Of a stretch of 64,000 nt of DNA, positions 10,354 through 22,042 are shown in pieces. A model generated the notes under the pieces. It was not told the DNA's origin, searched no databases, and worked only from the letters and a program-made list of their open reading frames with translations. Source of the stretch: Numida meleagris (lineage: Eukaryota; Chordata; Aves; Galliformes; Numididae); the NCBI RefSeq assembly GCF_002078875.1, contig NC_034411.1, positions 57,399,238 through 57,463,237 of the forward strand, written 5' to 3'. The translations under genes were made by a program, and so were the position numbers. Every line of letters begins with the position of its first letter. Position 1 is the first letter of the stretch.

Positions 10354-11834
10354 TGCCAAGCCGCTTTCCATCATCTATCGGCGTTCCTGGTCAACTGGAG
10401 AGGTCCCAGAAGACTGGAAACTTGCCAATGTGACTCCCATCTACAAGAAGGGTCGTAAGGAGGATCCGGGGAACTACAGGCCTGTCAGCCTGACCTTGGT
10501 GCCGGGGAAGGTTATGGAGCAGATTGTCCTGAGGGAGATCACACGGCATTTGCAAGACAACCAGGGGATCAGGCCTAGCCAGCATGGGTTTGTGAATGGC
10601 AGGTCCTGCTTGACCAACCTGATCTCCTTCTATGATCGAGTGACCCGTCCGGTGGATGAGGGAAAGGCTGTTGATGTGGTCTACCTAGACTTCAGCAAAG
10701 CCTTTGACACTGTCTCCCACAGTATTCTCCTGGAGAAACTGGCAGCCTGTGGCTTGGACAGGTACACCCTTTGCTGGGTAAGGAGCTGGCTGGAGGGCCA
10801 GGCCCAGAGAGTGGTGGTTAATGGAGTTAAATCCAGCAGGCGACCAGTCATGAGTGGTGTTCCCCAGGGGTCGGTGCTGGGGCCTGTCCTCTTCAATATC
10901 TTTATTGATGACCTGGATGAGGGCATTGAGAGCACCCTCAGTAAGTTTGCAGACGACACCAAGCTGGCAGGAAGTGTCGATCTGCCTGGGGGTAGAGAGG
11001 CCCTACAGAGAGATCTGGACAGGCTAGATCTCTGGGCTGAAGCCAGCGGGATGAGGTTCAGCAAGACCAAGTGCCGGGTCCTGCACTTTGGCCGCAACAA
11101 CCCCAGGCAACGCTACAGGCTTGGGGCAGAGTGGTTCGAAAGTTGTATGGAGGAAACGGACCTAGGGGTATTAGTCGACGCTCGGCTGAGCATGAGCCAG
11201 CAGTGTGCCCAGGTGGCCAAGAAGACCAATGGCATCCTGGCTTGTATCAGAAATAGTGTTGCCCGTAGGAGTAGGGAAGTCATTCTCCCTCTGTACTCAG
11301 CCCTAGTGAGGCCCCACCTCGAGTACTGTGTCCAGTTTTGGGCCCCTCACTGCAAGAAAGACACTGAGGCCCTGGAGTGTGTTCAGAGGAGGGCGACGAA
11401 GCTGGTGAGGGGTCTGGAGCACAGGCCTTATGAGGAGCGGCTGAGGGAGCTGGGATTGTTCAGTATGGAGGAGGCTCAGGGGAGACCTTATCGCTCTCTA
11501 TAACTACCTGAAGAGAGGTTGTAGTGAGCTGGGGGTTGGCCTCTTCTCTCTTGTAACTAGCCACAGGACGAGGGGGAATGGCTTCAAGTTGCGCCAGGCG
11601 AGATTTAGGCTGGACATTAGGAAATGCTACTTTTCTGAAAGAGTGGTCTGGCGCTGGAATGGGCTGCCCAGGGAGGTGGTGGAGTCACCGTCCCTGGAGG
11701 TGTTCAAGAAACGTTTAGATATAGCGTTGGGAGACATAGTTTAGTGGGGTTGTTGGTGGTAGGTGGATGGTTGGACTAGGTGATCTTGTAGGTCTTTTCC
11801 AACCTAGCGCATTCTATGATTCTATGATTCTATG
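10354..11834 (+). mobile_element. 5'-truncated CR1 LINE with an almost intact reverse-transcriptase frame
   Basis: CR1 similarity starts at about 10354 ([12 protein letters not shown]) and ends with the ATTCTATG repeat tail at 11834. One open frame (10307-11503, 398 codons, the first ~15 from flanking DNA) carries RT motifs: [15 protein letters not shown] near residue 128, [15 protein letters not shown] near 183 and FADD at 214-217. The endonuclease domain and ORF1 are missing. About 5 bases are deleted near 11470 relative to the copy at 9260, shifting the frame and removing the normal C terminus. ATCCAT at 10348-10353 and 11835-11840 may be a target duplication. It lies antisense to TMEM200A and is not expected to be mobile. 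Confidence 0.9.
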
Positions 11835-11840
11835 ATCCAT

Positions 11841-14087
11841 GCAAGAAGATGATGTCTATTATGGTATGAGAAACAGACAGACTGTATATATGGACGTTAT
11901 CATGAATTTTCAACAGGTATCAGGTAAGCATATTTCCAAACAGAAGTTGCTCCAGCCTGCCATTATTTAATGACTATGAAATTAATAGAGAGGTGGCTGA
12001 TGGAAGCACTAATCCAGAAACAAAAATGTACCCACTGTTCATTATTATTTGCTCAGTAGTAATTCAGGTGACAGACAAAAAGTGGCAACCTCAATTCCCT
12101 CCTTAGACCATCATTATTAAAAGGCAGAGTGCTTCTTCTCCGCCTGTAAGAAATCTTTCCTTTATGAAGAACTGAAAAAAAAGGCCTGAGGTACTATGTA
12201 TACAGCATTTTCTAAATTTATGAAAGCAGACTTCAAAGGATTATTCAAAAAAACTCAAAAATTTCACTGGTAGTGTCAGGTTTCATGTTCCTAAATTCTC
12301 TGGAGATTCTCACTCACCGCAATTCACTCCCATTTTTATGCTATCTGGGCAATTTCAGTAGTTTCATGTCAATTAGTTTCTTTAGTTTTCATAAAAGCCA
12401 TATTTTTATGTAACAAATTTAAAAATCATCCGAAGAAAGTTTTTTGAGGTTGATAGTATAAAAAAAAAAAAAAGAAAACAAACTTACTCGTATGTCTTTC
12501 TATAAGGGTTTCTGCCAAAACCAAAAGATTATTCTTCTGTAAAACAATGTTTGAATCTCTAAGCAGAAGTAAGTAGGACTTACTCATTAAAAAAGCCATT
12601 GTATTTTGTCCTTACTCAATTAAAAGTAATTAGTTTTCTCTATGAAATAAATTAAGAGAATTATGACCTATCTTTATGAAATGAATAGATCATGTAGCTA
12701 TTATCTAATTTGCTCCTTTATTCTTTTCCACATCCCAGATCTTCGCAGGGATAGTAGTTTCCATATTCATGTGGCATTTTGCAGCACACATAAACTCACA
12801 CTTGTCCATCTCAGGGTTGCCGAAAAGCTGCACAGGGTAGCACTAAATCCAAACTCAGCCTGTTAGAAGGATTTGATATTTTATGTGTTGTATTGTGTTT
12901 ATTACAGCTACCTGGATTGCAAAAAAGGGTGAACCAAGTAAGCTCGGATTTGATTGCTAAATATTTTAAACACACTTTTGGCAAGAGCTCCTCTCTAACT
13001 CTGAAATGCACACCCAAAAAGAAAAATACATCTTGAGGTGTCTTTCCACAGAAAAATTCTCATTTATATGATTTACAAATACTGCAGGAAAAATACATAA
13101 ATTTAATTACTAATTGGTATATAATAACTTGAAGGACAGAAAGAAACTGAGATCTCTTAAAGTGAGAAAGAGATCTCTTGAGCCACTTGATCACCCTCCT
13201 CCCAGCATTTCAGGGGAACACTGTTCCTCTTTTCACTGTACCTGCATCAGAAAATGGATGTAGAGGAGACCAAATTTGGCTGCAACAAGACGAAAAACCA
13301 TTTTATATGCAGGAAAAGTCTCTTTCATATTTCTTCAGTTGACATCAATATTATTAAACCTCTTTTCTTTCATGGAAAAAATCACAACCAAGTGCATAAG
13401 TAATAACTTTTAATAAGCCACAGAGCTGAGTAAGGCTTCTGTACTACTTAATATTAACCACTGAATTTTGATCTCTTCTCCATCTAATAAAATCCACAGC
13501 ATTAGCAGACATATTGATATGCAATGATTTCAGAAAGCTTTTCATAAGCCTACTACAATTAAATGCATTTTAAGATGGAAAGCCTTTTTTTAGAAAATGT
13601 TATGTTTAGAATAAAGTGTCTTTGTAGACACAAATTATCTTGCAGATCTGTTTAGCTGCACCACCGAATAGCCATAATTTGTGAGTACTGATGACAAATG
13701 CTAACTTTCTTACTTTGCTTAATACAATGATTATATTTACTCTTACTGAAAAGTCAGAACTGAAGCTTCTGAACAAGCAAACCTTACAAGATTTTGAGTC
13801 AAATTATAACAGAAGCTTTGACAGAATATTTTGGTAGCACTGTAAATGGCACAGTCTTACTCTAAAATGCATCGAATAACAATAAAATGGATGTGGAGTA
13901 CAGAGGAAATAATACAGAGACAAGTCTGTAAACCACTTTGTAAAACATAACCGTCTTGCTGATACCAAAGCACCACAGCTGTTGATCTTTTTTTTAAAGA
14001 ACAAACATTAGTATTTTTTTCAAGATTCTGCCTCCCTAACCTTGTAGATGTTCTGTTTGTTTCATCTTCAGCAAGAACATCAGTACC
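11841..14087. other. AT-rich intronic sequence, nothing recognised
   Basis: Apart from a poly(A) run at 12460, no repeat or gene could be identified. Short open frames are within chance expectation. Confidence 0.5.
12460..12473 (+). repeat. Poly(A) run (14 A)
   Basis: Simple homopolymer in intronic DNA; no element recognised next to it. Confidence 0.9.
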
Positions 14088-14620
14088 TGTCTTGGTTTTG
14101 GCTAAACAGAGCCAATTTTCTCCATAGTGGCTGGTATGTTGGATTTAGGATGAAAATAATGTTAGTAACATACTGATGTTTTAGTTGTTTCTGCTTACAC
14201 TGAGTCAAGGATTTTTCATCTTCCTGTGCTGCCCTGCCAGGGAGGAGACTGGGGATGTACAAGGAGCTGGGAGAGGACAGAACCAGGAGAGCTGACTCAA
14301 ACTGGCCAAAGTGATGTCCCATCCCATACCACATTGTTCATTCTGAACAAAATCTGCGAGAGTTCTCTGGGGACGCAGCCACACTCCTCAGGGACTGGCT
14401 GAACATCTGGCAGTGGCTGGTGAGCAATTGTATTTGCATCATTTGCTCTGTGTTTGTTTGTTGTTTTTATTATTTTTCCTTCCTTTTCTGTTCTATTAAA
14501 CTGTCCTTATGTCAAATCATGAGTTCTTCCTTTTTTTCCCATGCTCTCCCCCACCCCACTGCAGGGCAGTGAGCGAATGGCTGTGTGGGGTTGAGCTGCC
14601 TGCTGGATTAAGCCACAACA
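14088..14620 (+). mobile_element. Solo LTR of an endogenous retrovirus (avian, ERVL-like suspected)
   Basis: About 533 bases begin TGTCTTGGTTTTGGCT and end AAGCCACAACA, giving the TG...CA termini of an LTR. A poly(A) signal ATTAAA sits near 14496, followed by a pyrimidine-rich stretch. The overall text matches my memory of a common avian LTR family with a GTCAAGG-type centre and a GAGCGAATGGCTGTGTGG end. No gag, pol or env sequence flanks it, so it is a recombined solo LTR. No clean target duplication was seen, which suggests age. The class assignment is tentative. Confidence 0.7.
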
Positions 14621-15527
14621 GAACTAAAGGCCTAATACTTCATGGTTTTAGTCTTGAAAGAAACAGCAGCCCAGATTTACTCCTATATCTAGCACTGCTT
14701 TGTACTGCACTGTTGTTATCAAGTGACCCTTGCACCAGCGCTATCAGCCACTCCAAGAACACTCAAGAAAAGCCCATCTTGGTATAGATCCTGTAAAGTA
14801 GCTCCTGCTAGTGCTAGCTCTTCAACATCTGTACAGAGGAGAATGACTCAGGCTCTTGACGCTTCAGGTCATGGCCCTTAGCAAGATGTACTTCACATTT
14901 AATACAAACTGTGGGTCAAGTGCAGTCCTGTGCATCTGGCGCGGTTTCTAGATGCTCCCAGAAATCCAGCAGCAAGTGGAGTAACAGGCTGCTGTGTGCC
15001 CCTTAATAAGAAGGAACAAAGGACTCAGCAGCAGCTGCTCCCCATAGGTTTCTCAGGTAACAAGTGATGACAGCCTTAAAAGGGCCCTTAGAGATCCACG
15101 CAGCAAGCACAAAGAAAGAGATTCTCGGGGAAAGACCTGGATGACACTTGGAAACATATGGGTGATCAGGAGCCATGAGAGGAGGTGCAAGCCATCTAAG
15201 AGTATACTTGAGCCAGAGGAATAATTCATATAGAAAAGGTTTGCAAACAGTGTAAGCTGGGTAACAGTAAGAGAAATATCAGCCTGAGATGTGGAGGGCC
15301 ACCTGCTTCTTTCTTCTGTAACACCACCTGCCCAGATCAAGGCTGACAGAAAGACTGAAAGGGATTCTCCTATATCACCTTTCCATATGGGCAGAGGTTG
15401 CTAAGATGCTCAAGGAAGCTTATCATAAAACTGTGAAGGAGGGGAAAAAAAGATGGCTTTCCTACAAGATTTTGTGGGTAACCACTAGACTCGTATCTGC
15501 TGAGCAAAGAAAGAGCAACAGCAACAA
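14621..15527. other. Intronic sequence between the solo LTR and a CR1; nothing assigned
   Basis: Base composition is less AT-rich than its surroundings, which may mean an eroded mobile element. No family could be recognised and no reading frame looks real. Confidence 0.4.
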
Positions 15528-16003
15528 GTGGAATCTGAGCCAGCAGTGTGCCCTGGGAGCCCAAATGGCCAACTGAACCCCGGGGTTCATCAGGCTATGC
15601 ACTGCTGCTAGGTGAGGGAAAGGGTTGTTTCGCTCTGCTCTGCTCTCTGTGGCCTCACCTCCAGCACTGGGTGGAGGTTTGGGTGCCATGGCTCCTCACC
15701 AGGGGAGCGGAGGGGCAGCACTGAGCTCTGCTCTCTGGTGACAGCACAGGACCTGAGGGAACGGCATGGAGCTGCGTCAGGTTGAGAGTTAGAAAAATGT
15801 TCTTCACCAGAGGACAATGGCAATGGAACAGGCTCCCCTGGGCAGTGGTCACAGCCCCAGGTGCTGGAGTTCAAGGATAGTTTGGACAGCACTTTCAGAC
15901 ATAGGGTTTGAATTCTGGGTGGTCCTGTGTGGAGCCAGGAATTGTAATCGATGATCCTTGTGGGTCCCTTCCAAATTGAGATATTCTATTATTCTATGAT
16001 TCT
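15528..16003 (+). mobile_element. Old CR1 LINE 3' fragment
   Basis: The sequence is diverged CR1. Recognisable words include GAGCCAGCAGTGTGCCCTGG at the start, a GGCTCCCCTGGGCAGTGGTC region, GTGGGTCCCTTCCAA, and a tail ATTCTATTATTCTATGATTC at about 15981-16002. It belongs to the same subfamily as the minus-strand copies near 33.5 and 54.1 kb. Reading frames are heavily interrupted. Confidence 0.85.
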
Positions 16004-19000
16004 GTACTTTTGTTAATCAAGTCGGAAGGTCAAACTCAAATCAACAAAGAAACAAAGGGAGTAGGTTCACTCCATGAAACGTAGGTAAGGCAGGGATTAA
16101 TCATCACGGACAAATTGTAATTTAGCACAGATGGACAAAGGTCCCTATTTTCTATTTTGATTTGTATCAGTATGTCAAGCTTTCATGTATGATTAAACAG
16201 AAATATGGTGTGTTTATGCTGATAGTGTTACCCATATCTGAATTGTCAGCCTACAGAAGGCAGGCAGGCCAGAGGCAGGTGACCAGGGGAGTCATTAGAG
16301 CAGATGGTGTCTCCAGACAGCTGCAGACTACAGAGCAACTTGAACAGCCTGGACACGTCCAGAGGGAGGTGTGACAGATAAGAGGAGTCACTCAGAGTCC
16401 CTTTGAAGCTAAGAACCACCTACACAAGTAATACTCAGTTATCCTTCGGAAGCCAAGGAAATGACAAAATGGGTGGAATAGGATTTGGAGGGATTTGAGC
16501 CCAGCTGACTCACTGATTGATTATCCCACATATAAAATGTGTCAACTGCTAGAATGTATTACAGACTGCACATTTCTGTTTTAATCACAACTAAGACAAT
16601 ATCAGCTATTTACACAATGGTTCTGCCTCTAGGCAGCCTAGAAAAATCTGAAAGATGTGTATTCAAGAACAAAAACTCAATGAAAGGAGTCAACTACACA
16701 GCATGTGGTAGTGGCTCCAGCTAACTTCTTGTGGTTCCAAAACTATAAACTCCTTACTTCTCTCTTTACCCTATGAAGGGCAATACCCCTCTTTCCTCCC
16801 TGATGACTAGCATCATATTAGCAGTATAGGTACCAACTAAATAACTTTGTTTTTCAGAGATGGTCAAACTGTTAAGCATCTAATTAATCTCTCAGAAACT
16901 ACACAAACTTTCAACCAGTAGTTAGCTTGAAGATTGGCATTTCTATTTCAGGTGATTGAAACAGAAATCTATTGTTTTCAGCTGTTTTGGTACAATACAA
17001 GTTATTACCACTACCTACAACTTAAGTCTTCTGAATAAATATATGATCATTTGAATTATGCTGAGTTCTTACACTGAATTTAAAATGTATACAAGCAGCA
17101 AGACGGGAAGTGAAATAAAAGATAATAATATATATTTCTTAAATATTACTTGTTTTATTCCAGATACATTTCAGTGTCCCTTAGCACTTATGACCTTTGC
17201 TTTTTGCATGAGTATTTCTTTTGCTATAAAACTAGAACACTTACTTGTTGAAAAATTATTGAAATTTAATTATTTGAAATTATCAGAACTGTATATGCTA
17301 TTTCCCATAGTTTGGTTTTATCTAAAACTTTGTGAAAAAATCAGGTCTTGTATTTCAGCAAAGAATTCAACTTAGTCACAATAAGAAGTGTGAAAAAAAC
17401 TGGTTTATATGACCATGGCATTACCTATCCTGCTACTTCAGTTGATTAGGAAATTTATTTCCTGTTAGTACGATTTGTTACCATTTAAGTGTCTCAACTT
17501 CAAATTGAGAGGACAAAATTTAACATCAAGTAAAGTTTCCTTTTCCTTTGATAAACTCGAAGTCCTAGCAATTAAAGAGGCATGTGTAAATTCTCATAAG
17601 AATGCAAATGATACAGTAATAAGAGAACTGGTAACATAACTAAGTAAACAAATCAATATTAAGTTGAATTTAACAGAATACATGTAAACTTCGTTCCTGA
17701 TATATTATATATCCATATGTTATCTATGCATAGACATTGTCATTTGATACAATCACTTCTTTTCCACAGGTAGAGATATGTTCTTTCAAAGCAATTTTAT
17801 AGGCACAAAGAGATTAATCTTTCTCGTAGAGGTAACACAGCAATAGCCAAAGAGAAAGTATTTCCACAAGAAAAACCATCCCAAATTCCACTTTTATTTA
17901 GTAGCTTAACAAACAGTCCTCTCTAGTTGACTAATACATCAGTGGGACTACCTTATGATGCATCTGTCTCCTAATATCTAGTCCTCAAAATATGATTAAA
18001 AAAGAAAAACAAGTACAAAAAAGGTATCTTTTGTATTTGTGATTATAGGGTATTTTAAGTGTACTTTAATTGACAATAGGTGAGATGAAAGCATGTGAAA
18101 TGTGGTATTAAAAATCTTCATAACCTCAGCTGGGATTTTGAAGTCATGCAAGCAAAGCCAAGGACAGAAAATTGCATGCCTATTTAAAACATTAAAGCTT
18201 TGAAATTTCCAGCTGAAACAAACCCTTTGGGTTCAAATTCCCTTTAATGTTGCCTCTTTTAGGCTGCAAAGAGATAAGCTTAGGGACTAATCATATCCTT
18301 TTAACCTCCTGGTTGCCAGTCAGATTATGGAAGCAGGCCAAATCATGCCAGCCATTTCACAGCATAAAACGGAAAAGGCGGGCTGCATGTGGGTCAGGTA
18401 ATGAAAGAATCCAGGGTGTCTAAGGGGCAGCAGTAGGCATAAGGTCCATAGCAAGAATTAAGAGCTCAGGCTCCCCAGGTATTGGTAGATCTGTATCAAA
18501 TGTTCCGTATTTGCTTTACATATCAAACAGTAAAATCTCTGCACTTCCAGGTGAAAAACAAAAGCTTGGTATTAAGGATACATCAAAATCTGTGAAGAAA
18601 TTTGACATTTGACTGTGATTCACTCTTTTAAAAAAACCTAGGTATGGCAGCAGTTTCCAAATCTGCACTGTACTGGCCCAAGCAACGCCAAGGGTCTTCA
18701 TCAGTTACCTCTAAAGAATCAATGGAAGATAATCAGGAATGGCACATCAGAACATCAGAATATAATTTCTTTAAATATATACATATATTTTCTACTTTAA
18801 GGAATCCAGGGGGACCACAAATTGTGAAGGACAGAAAGCGACTGATCTAGTGTGGCTCTAGACGATGGACTGAACATATGTTGTTCTACTATAATAAGTT
18901 GAATACTGAAACAAGGTAAGGGAAAATAATTAAAACAAAAACAAAACCAAATACAGGCTCTTTGGAGAGTCAACAGACCTCGTCTTATATGTATTTCTAT

Positions 19001-19194
19001 AGCTACTCAGTGACAGTACTTTGGAGCACATGCAGAAAGGAACCTTTATTGTATACAGTCACAGTTCTCTTTTATAAAAATGATTAACTTTCAGAAGTGG
19101 CAAATAGCTGTTAAACTTCCTTATTTTACTAAGTAGAGACACTCAGGTGGCAAAAATAGAATTATGCAGTTATTTGTATATATTTGCTGTATCA
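16004..19194. other. AT-rich intronic sequence, nothing recognised
   Basis: No gene or clear element. A slightly GC-richer patch at about 16240-16400 was not identified. Confidence 0.45.
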
Positions 19195-19413
19195 GAGAAT
19201 CATACACAATCACAGAATGGTTGAGGCTGGATCGAACCTCTGGGTCCATCCAATCCAACCCCTACTCAATTAGGGACACCCAGAGCAGGGTGCCCAGGAC
19301 TATGTCCCAGCACCTTTTGAAGATCTCCAATGAGGAGGCTCCATAGTCTCTGGGCAACCTGTGCCAGTGCTCCATCACCCGCACAGCACAGAAGTGCTTT
19401 CTGATATCTAGGT
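19195..19413 (-). mobile_element. Old CR1 LINE 3' fragment
   Basis: On the plus strand it starts at the CR1 3' end (AATCACAGAATGGTTGAGGC) and continues through GGATCGAACCTCTGGGTCCA, CCAGAGCAGGGTGCCCAGG and GCACAGAAGTGCTTTCTGAT. It is about 220 bases, strongly 5'-truncated, and of a different subfamily from the copies at 6-12 kb. Confidence 0.8.
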
Positions 19414-21480
19414 AAGAAAGGGCTCTCACATGTGGGGAAGTTCAGGTATGACTGTGAGTAGCCAACTTCCTAACTGAGCCTTCCCCAGGCTGTTATACTA
19501 TGTGTCTGCATAATGACTCTGTGGACAGGTTATAAAATTAACCAATTCACAAAACTATGATTCCAAAAATACTTTCATTCTCCACTGTTCCTTTGAAAAA
19601 AAAAAAGAGAAAAAACAAAACAGTCTTAAAAAATTCAGTACCATTTAAGTGAACCTGTCAGCAGACAAAGAACAGAACTTGGTTACAAAGGTACAACTGA
19701 TCAGCCCCCAAAGTTCCACAGCTGTTCAGTTTGTGTCCAAAGTAATGCAAGACTCTTCTTCTTCCTTTAGAAAGCTCATGGAAGTGAGTGTGGAGTGCCT
19801 TTTTTTTTTTCAAATCAAATTTTGGAACGTTCTGCTCAAGACAGCTGACTCAGCAGGCTGGAGTCTGTGTGCATATACACAGTGTGGCTACACTATTGTA
19901 AGCTGATTGTTAACTTGGGCTGAGCAGAGCTCAGGAGATCTCTAGGCCGACCTCCATCTCACAGAAGGGCCATCTGCATGGTCAGCCCTCCTTCCTCATT
20001 CTATTCTCAGACGTGAGGCCCCTGGCTGAACTTGTTCCAGTCTGTGAATGTCTTTTCTCGAATTTTATTGATGCAAAATTCCTTTTTGGAAATTCTCTGG
20101 GATTTTATTTGGCTGCAAACTTGATTTGAAACTATCAACCTAACTGAAAAAAATAAAAACTAAATATGGAATTTGAACTAAGAACTACAAACTCAGAAAT
20201 ATTGATAAATATAATTTAAGCTAAGTAAGAATGCCTGTTACTCAGATTTGGGGAATGTCTTGACTTCATTCTTTAAATTACACAAAAGAAAAATCCCTTT
20301 TGAATGCCTTCATCACATACAGTATCTGCCATGTACACTAATTATTTCAATTAGTATGCCAAGGTCAAAAGCAAAGTGAACATCCACCAATACTGTATGA
20401 AGATGAATGCCCAATCTGCTTGTCCTCTTTGCTATTATCTCTTCTCCAGCCTGATCCTTAGAGTGGGTCAGATATTGTAATTCTGTGCAAAATCAGCAGC
20501 ATCCAATATTGGCAGCATTACACAGAGCTCGTTAGCCACTCACAAAAGCACAGAGCACACATCAAAGAGAGAAGGAACCCGAGTTCTACATTTTGCTTTC
20601 AAAACACTGCTTTATGACTTGGCCTAGATTTGGTCTACAGGCTTTTGCCTGCCTCAGCTGCACCCACTTTTACATTTGTTCCTTCCTCAGTTACATCTGC
20701 AGACACACTGCAGAAATCTGGTGAGTTTACAGAATGTTGGAAATTTTACCACCGTAAAACATGAGGTTGGCATCAGATATCCAATGTTGAAAACAGCTTC
20801 TGAGTCATCATACAATGAACTACATGTTCTCTTCATGGCCACAGAACACCTATCTCATGCATTATCAGCCTGAATCATTGTCACATATGATGTCTACAAT
20901 GTCCAGACATTCTGCTCAGCGTAGCTGTACCAGCTTAGCACAGGTGTTAGATCATGGATTAGAGAAATAAAAGTGCTCAGATACTAGATGCATTTGTTTG
21001 TGGTATGCCTACTGTAATGTCTGTATTCACTGCACTAAATTATCTATAAATTGTTTTCAGAAGTGTGCACTGATAACTTCCTCACTTATGCACAGAATTT
21101 TTCACTTATTATGCACGAGTATATCATGTCCTGTTTCAAAATACATTACAGGACTATAACAAAAAGCAAGAGAGAGCTAAAACAAAAAGATTGCAGAAAC
21201 AAAAATAGGAAGCTTTATAAGACCTGAAGGAAAAGTACCTAAAAGCAGACTGCCTAACAATGTTCTTGCATTATTTTCTTTGCAGAAGAAAAAAAAAAAC
21301 TGAATATGCAAACAAAAAAATAAACCTGGATATGGCTGGCTATACTTTTGCTTATATTTGCTTGCATTCTCCAGTTTTTTTTTCCTACTAAAAAAGGAAC
21401 TAGTTTGGGATTTTTTTTAAGCCTTAATTGAGTAATAACTGTCCTTTATGACTAAAGTGAGAAAATCTGTTTCTAAGCTA
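19414..21480. other. Intronic sequence, nothing recognised
   Basis: No convincing exon or repeat, and the short open frames have no recognisable domains. Confidence 0.45.
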
Positions 21481-22040
21481 TGAGGGTGCTCCAAATGTAA
21501 TGTCTCCTATTTTATTATGTTGCCCCACAATGTCAGAGGTGGATGTTGGTGGTATGGGAGCAGAGTTTGAACCTTCCCACCAATATCCCATCACATTTGG
21601 TTGCTATGTGCCTGATGGCAGCAGAGGGGCAGCCTGACAAAATGGCATTGGACAAGTGCATATGAAGCACAGGTGTGTCACTGAATTCCTCCATGCAGAA
21701 AAATTGCACCCACTGACATTCACTGATGCTTGCTGAATGTTTATGGAGACCAAAGAGTGGGTGTGAGCACAATGAAAGTTGGACTGTGTGGGCAACATTG
21801 TCCGAGCACCAACACCAACACAGCAGGTGTGAAACAGTCCACTGGTACTGATCTTTACATGCGTGGCATGCAGGTTCTTGTTCATCACTGGTGAAAATGC
21901 AAAGCTAATGGTGGTGACTATGTTAAAAAACAGTGTTTTGTGGCTGAGAATTTGCTCTGTCAAATACCGTTATTGTGCTTTGCATCTGTTGTAGTTTGCA
22001 TGAAAATAAATAGGAGACATTACTTTTGGAATGACCTACA
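21481..22040 (+). mobile_element. Internally deleted mariner transposon
   Basis: The 560-base element is flanked by TA at 21479-21480 and 22041-22042. Its ends are imperfect inverted repeats sharing GTAATGTCTCCTATTT (left TGAGGGTGCTCC..., right in reverse TGTAGGTCATTCC...). The plus strand retains a broken start of a mariner transposase (MKHRCVTEFLHAEK) and an end fragment (GGDYVKKQCFVAENLL). The catalytic middle is missing, so the copy is a non-autonomous deletion derivative. Similar elements are known in galliform genomes (galluhop/Mariner1_GG type); the name is from memory. Confidence 0.85.
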
Positions 22041-22042
22041 TA

